The notes below the pieces were generated by a model, which did not search any database, was not told the origin of the DNA, and saw only the letters and a list, made by a program, of their open reading frames with translations. Both the position numbers and the translations under genes were made by a program. Below, in pieces: positions 1 through 5,167 of a stretch of DNA of 8,297 bases. Source of the DNA: Pseudomonadota bacterium (GTDB taxonomy: Bacteria > Pseudomonadota > Alphaproteobacteria > Sphingomonadales > Sphingomonadaceae); assembly GCA_023432995.1 (NCBI GenBank), contig JAEZES010000220.1:1-8297 (forward strand). Reading direction: 5' to 3'. Each line of letters begins with the position of its first letter. The stretch's first letter is position 1.

Positions 1-3
1 GGC

Positions 4-19
4 CCCGGCTGCCGCCGGG
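4..19. other. GC-rich hairpin at the window's left edge
   Basis: CCCGGC (4-9) and GCCGGG (14-19) form a perfect 6-bp stem with a 4-nt loop, TGCC. It lies about 30 bases before the alkD start. No T-run follows, so it is not a canonical intrinsic terminator. It could be the end of an upstream gene (one frame stops at 21-23) or part of a terminator. The edge of the window prevents a decision. Confidence 0.2.
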
Positions 20-50
20 ATGACGGGGTCTGTAAGCGGGGTGGGTCGTG

Positions 51-755
51 ATGGAACCGCATTCCTCTCCCCTTGCCGCTTCCGTTCGCGCGGCGCTGGA
101 GGCGGCCGCCGATCCGGCGCGGGCGCCGGGCATGCAGGCCTACATGAAGTCGGCCATGCCCTGTCTCGGCGTTGCCGCGACGCCGCTGCGCAGGATCTGC
201 CGAAGCCTGTTCGCCGGCCTCGACTGGCGCGACAGCGAAGCCTGGCAGCGCGACGTGCTGGCGATCTGGCGCGGCGCGGAGTTCCGCGAAGAGCGCTATG
301 CGGCGATCGCGCTGACCGGGGTGCGGGCCGCGCAGCGGTTCCACACGCTCGCGGTACTGCCGCTGTACGAGGAGATGATCGTGACCGGCGCCGGGTGGGA
401 TTACGTTGATATCATCGCCTCACATCGCCTGTGGGCAATCCTCCGGCACGAGGGCGCGCCGATGAAGCGGGCGATGCGCGGGTGGAGCGACGACACCGAC
501 ATGTGGAAGCGGCGCAGCGCGATCCTGTGCCAGCTCAAGGCCAAGGCGGGGACCGACCTCGAGCTGCTCTACGCCTGCATCGAGCCGTCGATCGGATCGA
601 AGGAGTTCTTCCTGCGCAAGGCGATCGGCTGGGCGCTGCGCGAATACGCCAAGACCGACGCCGCCGAAGTGCGCCGCTACGTCGCGCGCAACGCGGACCG
701 GCTGAGCGCCCTCAGCCGGCGCGAGGCGCTGAAGAACGTCGGAGCTCAGGCCTGA
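51..755 (+). CDS. alkD: DNA alkylation repair protein, AlkD-type DNA glycosylase
   Basis: This is a 234-residue HEAT-like-repeat DNA glycosylase that removes positively charged alkylated bases such as N3- and N7-alkylpurines. It matches the Bacillus cereus AlkD pattern closely. GWDYVD (115-120) corresponds to the WDSVD motif and supplies Trp116 and catalytic Asp120. WKRRSAIL (152-159) carries the conserved arginine. SKEFFLRKAIGWALREYAKT (183-202) contains Trp194, equivalent to AlkD Trp187. The length is close to the usual ~237, so the gene looks intact and active. I chose ATG 51; a GTG at 48 in the same frame would add one residue, and no strong Shine-Dalgarno separates them. The stop overlaps the rsmE start by one base (TGATG), so the two are probably co-translated. 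The cellular site is cytoplasmic, on the nucleoid. Family assignment is very secure; the exact base specificity is inferred from the family. Confidence 0.95.
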   Translation: MEPHSSPLAASVRAALEAAADPARAPGMQAYMKSAMPCLGVAATPLRRICRSLFAGLDWRDSEAWQRDVLAIWRGAEFREERYAAIALTGVRAAQRFHTLAVLPLYEEMIVTGAGWDYVDIIASHRLWAILRHEGAPMKRAMRGWSDDTDMWKRRSAILCQLKAKAGTDLELLYACIEPSIGSKEFFLRKAIGWALREYAKTDAAEVRRYVARNADRLSALSRREALKNVGAQA

Positions 756-1498
756 TGCCGGCCACGCCCGCCTGGCCGCCACGCAGCGCCCCGAGACTGT
801 TCGTCGCGACGCCGCTGGCCGCCGGACAGACGCTCGAAGTCGCCGGCAACCAGGCGCACTACCTCTCGCGCGTCATGCGCGCCGCCGTCGGCGATATCGT
901 GATATTATGTGATGATATCACCGGCGAGTGGGCGTCGCGGGTCGTCTCGGTGGGCAAGCGCGAGGTCGTGCTCGAGCCGGCAGACCTGCTCCGCCCGCGC
1001 GAGCAGGTGCCCGACCTGTGGTTGTGCGCCGCCTTGCTCAAGAGGGATCGCTTCGATCTCGTGCTCGAGAAGGCCACCGAACTCGGTGTCCGCCGGGTGC
1101 AGCCGGTTCTCGCGCACCGCTGCGTCGCCGATCGGCTCAACCCCGAGCGGGCCCGCGCGGTGATGACCGAGGCGGCCGAGCAATGCGCGCGGACCGCGTT
1201 GCCCGAGCTGGCCGATACGGCCAGGCTCGACGCGCTCGTGCGAGACTGGCCCCCCGCACGCACGCTGTTCTTCGCCGACGAACTCGGTGGCGGGCCGGCG
1301 GCCGCCGCCTTTGCCGCCCACCGGGGACCGGCCGCGCTGCTGATCGGCCCGGAGGGCGGGTTCGACGATGCCGAGCGCGCCGCGGTCCGCGCGCTGCCGC
1401 AAGCCCGCCCGATCGCGCTCGGTCCGCGCATCCTGCGCGGCGAGACCGCGGCCATTGCGGCCGCTGCAGTGTGGATGGCAACGGCCGGCGACTGGTGA
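755..1498 (+). CDS. rsmE: 16S rRNA (uracil(1498)-N3)-methyltransferase RsmE
   Basis: This 247-residue SPOUT-class methyltransferase uses S-adenosylmethionine to methylate N3 of U1498 in 16S rRNA, in the decoding region of the 30S subunit. An N-terminal PUA-like RNA-binding part begins at RLFV (14-17) and contains HYLSRVMR (35-42). The middle signature KRDRFDLVLEKATELGV (96-112) is typical. The C-terminal trefoil knot has LIGPEGGF (196-203) and LGPRILRGETA (222-232), which form the SAM pocket. Length is normal for the family. The ATG at 755-757 shares its A with the alkD stop, and GGAG at 741-744 is a possible distant ribosome site, so expression probably depends on translation of alkD. Codons 49-54 include ATA, TTA, TGT and GAT, unusual for this gene and coinciding with an inverted repeat (see findings). 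Assignment is secure. Confidence 0.96.
   Translation: MPATPAWPPRSAPRLFVATPLAAGQTLEVAGNQAHYLSRVMRAAVGDIVILCDDITGEWASRVVSVGKREVVLEPADLLRPREQVPDLWLCAALLKRDRFDLVLEKATELGVRRVQPVLAHRCVADRLNPERARAVMTEAAEQCARTALPELADTARLDALVRDWPPARTLFFADELGGGPAAAAFAAHRGPAALLIGPEGGFDDAERAAVRALPQARPIALGPRILRGETAAIAAAAVWMATAGDW
899..921. repeat. AT-rich inverted repeat inside rsmE
   Basis: GTGATAT (899-905) and ATATCAC (915-921) are perfect 7-bp inverted arms separated by 9 bases. The patch is strikingly AT-rich for this sequence, and two GATATC hexamers (893-898 and 914-919) flank or overlap it. It encodes the V-I-L-C-D-D-I-T stretch of RsmE. The symmetry is certain; any function is unknown and it may be chance. Confidence 0.4.
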
Positions 1499-1570
1499 TT
1501 CCGGACAAACACAATCTCGGCGACAATTTGACGCTGGCGCACCTCGCGCGGCTCGCCTAACGGGCGCGCC

Positions 1571-2941
1571 ATGAGCACGCGCAAAGCGTCCGAGGGGGAG
1601 GAGCCGCCGATCGAGCGGCTGGCGCAACTGGTCGAGCCGATGCAGGCCGGCGAGAAGCCGCCGGCCCAGTGGCGCATCGGCACCGAGCTCGAGAAGCTGG
1701 TCTACAAGACCGCGGACCATCGCGCGCCGTCCTACGAGGAGCCGGGCGGGATCCGCGACATCCTGCTGCAGATGCGCCCGTTCGGGTGGGAGCCGGTCGA
1801 GGAGGGCGGCAAGGTCATCGCGCTCTCGGGCGCCGACGGCAACGTCAGCCTTGAGCCCGCCGGGCAGCTCGAGCTGTCTGGCGCGCCGCTCGACAACCTG
1901 CACCAGACCTGCGCCGAGACCGGCCGCCACCTCGACCAGGTCAAGGCGGTCGGCGAGAAGTGCGGGGTCGGTTTCCTCGGGCTCGGCATGTGGCCCGACA
2001 AGCGCCGCGACGAACTGCCGGTCATGCCCAAGGGCCGCTACGAAATCATGCTGCGGCACATGCCGCGGGTCGGCAATCTCGGGCTCGACATGATGCTCCG
2101 GACCTGCACGATCCAGGTCAACCTCGACTATTGCTCCGAAGCCAACATGGCGAAGAAGTTCCGTGTCGGTCTCGCGCTGCAGCCGCTCGCGACCGCGCTG
2201 TTCGCCAACTCGCCGTTCACCGAGGGCCGCCCCAACGGCTTCCTTTCGTACCGCAGCCACATCTGGTCCGACACCGACCCGCAGCGCACCGGAATGCTGC
2301 CGTTCGTGTTCGACGAGGGCTTCGGCTACGAGCGCTACGTCGACTACATGCTCGACGTGCCGATGTACTTCGTGTTCCGCGACGGCAGGTACATGGACGC
2401 CGCCGGGCAGAGCTTCCGCGACTTCCTCCAGGGCAAGCTGCCGGCGCTCCCGGGCGAGCTGCCGAGGGCGAGCGACTGGACCGACCACCTGTCGACGGCG
2501 TTCCCCGAGGTCCGCCTCAAGTCGTTCCTCGAAATGCGTGGCGCCGACGGCGGCCCGTGGAACCGCATCTGCGCGCTGCCGGCGCTGTGGGTCGGCCTGC
2601 TCTACGATGATGCCGCGCTCGACGCCGCGTGGGACCTCGTCAGGCACTGGACCATGGACGAGCGCGAAGCGCTGCGTGGCGCGGTCCCGAAGCTGGCGCT
2701 CGACGCGCCGATCCCGGGCGGCGGCAAGCTGCTCGATCTCGCGCGCCAGGTCCTGCCGATCGCCCGCGGCGGGCTGGTCGCGCGCGCGCGGCTCAACAAG
2801 GCCGGCGACAGCGAGGCCGGTTTTCTCGAACCGCTCGAAGAGATCGTCGCCAGCGGCAGGGTCCCGGCGCAACGCCTGCTCGACAAGTTCCACGGCGAGT
2901 GGAAGGGCGACATCAACCGCGTCTACGAAGAGAGCTTCTGA
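1571..2941 (+). CDS. gshA: Glutamate-cysteine ligase, plant/alphaproteobacterial type
   Basis: This 456-residue cytosolic enzyme catalyses the first, ATP-dependent step of glutathione synthesis, joining glutamate and cysteine through the gamma-carboxyl. IGTELEKL (36-43) supplies acidic metal/ATP residues Glu39 and Glu41. SLEPAGQLELSG (93-104) matches the EPGGQ-ELSG signature of the family, here with Ala for the first Gly. TCTIQVNLDY (178-187) and FTEGRPNGFLSYRSHIW (216-232) are further conserved blocks. Length and motifs fit the plant-type GshA/EgtA superfamily used by alphaproteobacteria rather than the enterobacterial GshA. The start is ATG 1571, directly after a GGCGCGCC palindrome (1563-1570), with no recognisable Shine-Dalgarno. 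A 72-base gap separates it from rsmE and is richer in A/T, so it may have its own promoter. The stop overlaps the next gene by one base (TGATG). Assignment is very secure. Confidence 0.95.
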   Translation: MSTRKASEGEEPPIERLAQLVEPMQAGEKPPAQWRIGTELEKLVYKTADHRAPSYEEPGGIRDILLQMRPFGWEPVEEGGKVIALSGADGNVSLEPAGQLELSGAPLDNLHQTCAETGRHLDQVKAVGEKCGVGFLGLGMWPDKRRDELPVMPKGRYEIMLRHMPRVGNLGLDMMLRTCTIQVNLDYCSEANMAKKFRVGLALQPLATALFANSPFTEGRPNGFLSYRSHIWSDTDPQRTGMLPFVFDEGFGYERYVDYMLDVPMYFVFRDGRYMDAAGQSFRDFLQGKLPALPGELPRASDWTDHLSTAFPEVRLKSFLEMRGADGGPWNRICALPALWVGLLYDDAALDAAWDLVRHWTMDEREALRGAVPKLALDAPIPGGGKLLDLARQVLPIARGGLVARARLNKAGDSEAGFLEPLEEIVASGRVPAQRLLDKFHGEWKGDINRVYEESF

Positions 2942-3240
2942 TGATCGCCGTGCTCGGCAGCTTCCGCTTTCCGCCGGAAGCGGTCGAGCAGGCCCGTCCG
3001 CTGATGCGCGCGGTGATCGAGGCCACCTTGGCCGAGCCCGGCTGCCGCGCCTATGCCTACGCCGAGGACGTCGCCGAGCCGGGCCTGTTCCGTGTCGTCG
3101 AGCAGTGGGACAGCCGCGAGGCGCTGTCAGCCCACCTGAACACCCCGCACATGAAGGCGTGGGCCGCGCAGCGGGCGGAGCTGGGGTTCTTCGATCGGCG
3201 GATCGCGGTTCACGAGCTTGGCCCGGGGGAAGAATTCTAG
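2941..3240 (+). CDS. Antibiotic biosynthesis monooxygenase (ABM) domain protein
   Basis: This 99-residue protein has the compact ferredoxin-like ABM fold shared by quinol monooxygenase YgiN and similar dimeric cofactor-free oxygenases. The pattern is visible: a beta strand at IAVLGSFRF, a helix (12-29), the EPGCRAYAYAEDVAEPGLFRV region, the strand motif VVEQWDSREALSAHLNTPH and the helix HMKAWAAQ. The EQWDSREALSAH block is the strongest diagnostic. ATG 2941 shares its A with the gshA stop, and an AGAG purine tract at 2931-2934 could act as a weak ribosome site. Expression is therefore probably coupled to gshA. The link to glutathione biosynthesis suggests a role in handling quinones or oxidants, but this is inference; many ABM proteins have no known substrate. 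It ends 19 bases before the stop of the convergent VOC gene, with no clear terminator between. Confidence 0.85.
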   Translation: MIAVLGSFRFPPEAVEQARPLMRAVIEATLAEPGCRAYAYAEDVAEPGLFRVVEQWDSREALSAHLNTPHMKAWAAQRAELGFFDRRIAVHELGPGEEF

Positions 3241-3259
3241 CTCGGGTGTCCTCAGCGGT

Positions 3260-3631
3260 TCATTCATAGCTGACCACCTCGAACTCGATCCCGTCCCAGT
3301 AGAAGAAGTAGAAGCGCCGTCCCGGCTCGTAGTCGTCGTGGCCCCACGGCTCGAGCCCGTGGGCGACCACGATCCGCTCGGCTTCGTCGAGATCGTCGAC
3401 CAGCAGCCCGACGTGGTTGAGCGGCCGCCCCTTCTTCTGTCCGGCGTGGTCGCGGCGGTCGCTATACAGCGCGAGATAGGTCGCCTCTCCGCCGACATGG
3501 ATCGTCTCGCCGCCGTTCATCGCCGCGCCGCGCCAGCGTTGGCGCCAGCCGAGCAGCTTCTCGAAGAACGCCGCCGAGCGCTCGATGTCTGACACGGTGA
3601 GATTGACGTGCTCGATCCGGGCCTCAGTCAT
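3260..3631 (-). CDS. VOC-superfamily (glyoxalase/bleomycin-resistance fold) protein, probable SoxR target
   Basis: This 123-residue protein has two beta-alpha-beta-beta-beta modules. The first starts RIEHVNLTVSDIERSAAFF (5-23), the second PLNHVGLLVDDLDEAERIV (70-88). Likely metal ligands are His8, His73 and Glu118 (in DGIEFEVV). The usual first-module acidic ligand is not obvious, because that strand reads TYLALYSD. Substrate is unknown; relatives include glyoxalase I, dioxygenases, thiol transferases and drug-binding proteins. I chose the ATG at 3631-3629 because AGGAG (3645-3641) sits 9 nt upstream and because the conserved fold begins just after it. An in-frame TTG at 3703 would add 24 residues that do not look like the family. 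The gene is divergent from soxR, and a SoxR box lies in a promoter aimed at it, so redox-induced expression is likely. Fold is secure, function is not. Confidence 0.88.
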   Translation of the reverse strand: MTEARIEHVNLTVSDIERSAAFFEKLLGWRQRWRGAAMNGGETIHVGGEATYLALYSDRRDHAGQKKGRPLNHVGLLVDDLDEAERIVVAHGLEPWGHDDYEPGRRFYFFYWDGIEFEVVSYE

Positions 3632-3640
3632 GATGCAAGT

Positions 3641-3645
3641 CTCCT
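3641..3645 (-). promoter_or_regulatory. Ribosome binding site of the VOC gene
   Basis: The minus strand reads AGGAG here, 9 nt before the ATG at 3631. It decides this start over the upstream in-frame TTG at 3703, which would lie only a few bases after the predicted transcription start. Confidence 0.6.
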
Positions 3646-3714
3646 GCCATAACGCTTCGATTTCTCGGTCGATTCTCCCGGCCTGAAGGTGTCGCCGAAT
3701 CAATCCGCTTGCCG

Positions 3715-3745
3715 CTTGTGCGACCTCAAGCTAACTTGAGGTCAA
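3715..3745 (-). promoter_or_regulatory. Putative SoxR-controlled promoter facing the VOC gene
   Basis: On the minus strand, TTGACC (3745-3740) matches the -35 consensus at five of six positions. It is followed by a 19-bp spacer and CACAAG (3720-3715), which matches TATAAT at three positions. A 19-bp spacer with the operator centred in it is the known architecture of SoxR/MerR-activated promoters such as E. coli soxS, where the protein untwists an overlong spacer. The plus-strand equivalents, GCGACC and AGACAA, are much poorer. Predicted transcription would start near 3708, leaving a leader of about 75 nt before the VOC ATG. Direction is inferred from hexamer quality only. Confidence 0.6.
3722..3743. 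promoter_or_regulatory. SoxR operator (sox box)
   Basis: Arms GACCTCAAG (3722-3730) and CTTGAGGTC (3735-3743) are perfect inverted repeats around the centre CTAA. The core matches the E. coli soxS sox box, CCTCAAGTTAACTTGAGG, at 17 of 18 positions. It sits 22 bases upstream of the soxR start codon, in the soxR/VOC divergent region. SoxR bound here could activate the VOC promoter and, by covering any overlapping soxR promoter (for example TTGCCG at 3709-3714 with TAACTT at 3732-3737, weak), limit its own synthesis. Site identity is strongly supported by both the sequence and the adjacent soxR gene. Confidence 0.93.
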
Positions 3746-3765
3746 GACAATTCGCCGGAGATCGC

Positions 3766-4206
3766 ATGGCCGAGGACCGTTTCATCACCATCGGCCAGCT
3801 CGCCGCCCGCACGGGCGTCGCTGTCTCGGCCATCCGCTTCTACGAGGACAAGGGGCTGCTGCGGGCCTTGCGCACGAGCGGCAACCAGCGCCGCTTTCTG
3901 CGCTCCGACATCCGCCGGGTCAGCTTCATCCTGATCGCGCAGAAGCTCGGGCTGGCGCTGACCGAGATCGAGGCGCAACTCGCCAACCTGCCGCAGGGCC
4001 GGGCACCGACGCTGAGCGACTGGCAGGCGATCAGCCGCCGCATGCGCTTCGAGATCGACCAGCGGATCAACCTGCTCACGCGCACGCGCAACCAGCTCGA
4101 CCAGTGCATCGGCTGCGGCTGCCTGAGCCTGCAGAAGTGCCAGCTCTACAACAAGGACGATCGGATGGGGGCCAAGGGAGCCGGTCCGCGGGCGATCCTC
4201 GGTTGA
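3766..4206 (+). CDS. soxR: Redox-sensing [2Fe-2S] transcriptional activator SoxR (MerR family)
   Basis: This is a 146-residue MerR-family regulator. The N-terminal winged helix has ITIGQLAARTGVAVSAIRFYEDKGLL (7-32) and the wing RTSGNQRRFLRSDIRRV (36-52). A dimerisation helix covers roughly 80-113. CIGCGCLSLQKC (114-125) then gives Cys114, 117, 119 and 125, the exact CX2CXCX5C cluster ligands of SoxR. The tail GPRAILG is also family-like. Oxidation of the cluster by redox-cycling compounds, superoxide or nitric oxide converts the DNA-bound dimer to an activator. Start ATG 3766 has GGAG at 3757-3760 with 5-nt spacing; an upstream in-frame ATG at 3709 would run the coding region through the operator and is unlikely. 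No soxS is seen nearby, as expected outside enterobacteria, where SoxR controls target genes directly. Assignment is very secure. Confidence 0.97.
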   Translation: MAEDRFITIGQLAARTGVAVSAIRFYEDKGLLRALRTSGNQRRFLRSDIRRVSFILIAQKLGLALTEIEAQLANLPQGRAPTLSDWQAISRRMRFEIDQRINLLTRTRNQLDQCIGCGCLSLQKCQLYNKDDRMGAKGAGPRAILG

Positions 4207-4215
4207 ATGCTCAGG

Positions 4216-4244
4216 GCGCTTGGCGGAGGGTTCGCCGCCAGCGC
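4216..4244 (+). terminator. Possible terminator hairpin after soxR
   Basis: Ten bases after the soxR stop, GCGCT (4216-4220) pairs with AGCGC (4240-4244). Inside it GGCGGA (4222-4227) pairs with TTCGCC (4231-4236), with one G-U pair and a GGG loop. A single-base and a three-base bulge separate the two stems. No T-tract follows, so it would be a non-canonical or Rho-assisted terminator. The pairing is visible; the function is inferred. Confidence 0.35.
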
Positions 4245-4406
4245 GCCAAAGGGGGGAGGCAACGCTGGCGGCGAGAGGAGGGAGCGCGGAAATCCGTCGC
4301 GGGCGGGAGGAATTGGTCCGCGCCGGACAGGTATGCGACCCTGGAGGGAAGGGAGGTACCAGCCCTCCGCGCTCACGCGCCCCTCTAGGAGCGGGCAACC
4401 CGGGCC

Positions 4407-4418
4407 GCTTTGCAAAGC
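4407..4418. repeat. Perfect 12-bp palindrome GCTTTGCAAAGC
   Basis: This uninterrupted palindrome sits between two converging genes, so it is not in an obvious promoter. It is more A/T-rich than its surroundings. It could be a protein-binding site or part of an RNA hairpin, or chance. Confidence 0.3.
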
Positions 4419-4480
4419 CTGCCAATCTGTTGTCATTTGCGACTGCGGCCGGGGGCCATGACACCGATCGGACGCGGCCC

Positions 4481-4506
4481 ATCGCGCCCTTCACGACGGG
4501 CGCGAT
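4481..4506 (-). terminator. Probable terminator hairpin after the PilZ gene
   Basis: ATCGCGCCC (4481-4489) and GGGCGCGAT (4498-4506) form a perfect 9-bp GC-rich stem with an 8-nt loop. It begins four bases beyond the PilZ stop codon on the minus strand. There is no downstream T-run in either direction. Position and stability favour a transcription-end or mRNA 3'-stabilising element. Confidence 0.5.
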
Positions 4507-4510
4507 CCTG

Positions 4511-4771
4511 TCAGGCTGCCCGCAGCAGCGACTCCTTGAGCTGCTCGAGCACGCTCTCGTGCAGCAGCTGCTCGAAGGCGATCCCGGCCTGGTCGTTTTC
4601 GACCCACACGACGGTCGCGGGCTGGAAGCCGAGGCCTTCGAGCTGGGCGAGGATTCGGTCGTCGGGCTGGGGGTTCCAGCCGAGGCGGTCGACCATGAAG
4701 CCGATCGGCGAGATGTCGCGGACCCGCAAGTCGATCTTTCCGCCCGAGCGCAGGCGAATCCTCGCGTTCAT
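4511..4771 (-). CDS. Short PilZ-domain protein
   Basis: This 86-residue cytoplasmic protein resembles the single-domain PilZ proteins common in alphaproteobacteria. The DxSxxG motif is DISPIG (19-24), followed by GFMVDRLGWNPQPDD, and a VVWVENDQAGIAFEQLLHES block (54-73) forms the later strands and the conserved C-terminal Leu-His segment. The arginine motif RxxxR, which normally precedes the domain by some 20 or more residues and grips cyclic di-GMP, is not in its usual place. Arg4 and Arg8 have the spacing but are too close to DISPIG. Binding of c-di-GMP is therefore doubtful. Start ATG 4771 has a strong AGGAGG (4784-4779) 7 nt upstream; an ATG at 4852 would add 27 residues with no domain character and a poor ribosome site. 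It lies downstream of the 4937-5167 gene on the same strand, 165 bases away. Confidence 0.78.
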   Translation of the reverse strand: MNARIRLRSGGKIDLRVRDISPIGFMVDRLGWNPQPDDRILAQLEGLGFQPATVVWVENDQAGIAFEQLLHESVLEQLKESLLRAA

Positions 4772-4778
4772 CGCCTGC

Positions 4779-4784
4779 CCTCCT
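4779..4784 (-). promoter_or_regulatory. Strong ribosome binding site deciding the PilZ start
   Basis: The minus strand reads AGGAGG, 7 nt before ATG 4771. It favours this start over the upstream in-frame ATG at 4852. The leader between the two also carries a small hairpin, CCAAC-AAA-GTTGG (plus strand 4824-4836). Confidence 0.65.
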
Positions 4785-4936
4785 GTGTCAGCGGACCGCT
4801 CATCGGTGCCGGGTACGGCGTGCCCAACAAAGTTGGAGCAAGCGGCGTTCATTCCGCCTTTAGGGATCGGGCTAACCCGCGCTTTCCAAGTCTGCTGAGC
4901 GCCACGGAAACCATTCGACCGCGGCAGGCGACAGCC

Positions 4937-5167
4937 TCAGGGACTGGTCGGCTCGTCTCCGTCGTCGTCGAGCAGAACGACCACCGCCACCACCGCCAGC
5001 ACGGCGATCAGCCCGACGAGCGCCAGCGTACCGACGATTCCCTCGCCTCTCTCGACCTCTGCCCCGTCGCGCGCGAGGACCGGCGCGGACGGTCCGGCAG
5101 CAGCGACCGCGGTCGTCGAAAGCAGCAGGCTGCCGGCGGCGATGGCCGCCAGGATATGTGATCGCAT
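4937..5167 (-). CDS. Small signal-peptide plus single-transmembrane protein of unknown function
   Basis: This 76-residue protein has no function I recognise. Residues 1-24 form a typical signal peptide: basic MRSH, a hydrophobic core, then AVAAA before Gly25. A short linker (25-43) includes charged residues (RDGAEVERGEG). Residues 44-66 (from IVGTLALVGLIAV onward) are a clear membrane helix, and the tail DDDGDEPTSP is highly acidic. If the signal is cleaved, the product is a tiny membrane-anchored protein with an external linker and a cytoplasmic acidic tail; if not, a two-helix hairpin. Start ATG 5167 is well supported by GGAGG (5179-5175) at 7-nt spacing. Small proteins of this architecture are, as I recall, widespread in sphingomonads and unnamed. 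It is divergent from the PQQ-dehydrogenase-like gene, with 198 bases between them. Confidence 0.8.
   Translation of the reverse strand: MRSHILAAIAAGSLLLSTTAVAAAGPSAPVLARDGAEVERGEGIVGTLALVGLIAVLAVVAVVVLLDDDGDEPTSP

Larger units (their letters stand above)
4207..4510. other. Gene-free convergent interval between soxR and the PilZ gene
   Basis: About 300 bases with no credible coding region: the open frames here have low-complexity Arg/Gly/Pro translations and no family resemblance. The left half (about 4247-4317) is strongly purine-rich on the plus strand. The right half holds several symmetries: CGGG-CAA-CCCG (4392-4402), a perfect 12-bp palindrome GCTTTGCAAAGC (4407-4418), TGTCAT/ATGACA (4431-4436 and 4458-4463), and the 9-bp stem at 4481-4506. 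I found no tRNA T-loop, no riboswitch core and no convincing promoter. An unannotated small RNA is possible but unproven. Confidence 0.5.

Noticed and set aside
407..920. Ten-base sequence TGATATCATC in alkD (407-416) repeated inverted in rsmE (911-920)
   Set aside because: Both copies encode Asp/Ile stretches and are 500 bases apart. A shared 10-mer with no extension is likely chance.
905..2893. Very long open frame on the minus strand across rsmE and gshA
   Set aside because: It is antisense to two securely identified genes. Its translation is Arg/Ala/Leu/Gly-rich without family motifs, and long antisense frames are expected in DNA with such high third-position GC.
3632..3703. N-terminal extension of the VOC protein from TTG 3703
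   Set aside because: The start would fall a few bases after the predicted transcription start. The extra residues do not resemble the fold, and AGGAG supports ATG 3631.
4340..4430. tRNA or riboswitch in the soxR-PilZ gap
   Set aside because: Short stems are present, but there is no T-loop sequence, cloverleaf or known riboswitch core, and no downstream gene on either strand for a riboswitch to control.
4207..4461. 84-codon plus-strand frame after soxR ending in a Cys-rich segment
   Set aside because: Gly/Arg/Pro-rich low-complexity translation, and no ribosome site. The frame begins immediately at the soxR stop and passes through hairpins.
3742..4494. 250-codon minus-strand frame opposite soxR extending into the gap
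   Set aside because: It is antisense to a definite soxR and has no recognisable motif or ribosome site.
4772..4852. Longer PilZ protein from ATG 4852
   Set aside because: The extra 27 residues lack PilZ character and the ribosome site is poor, while AGGAGG fits ATG 4771.
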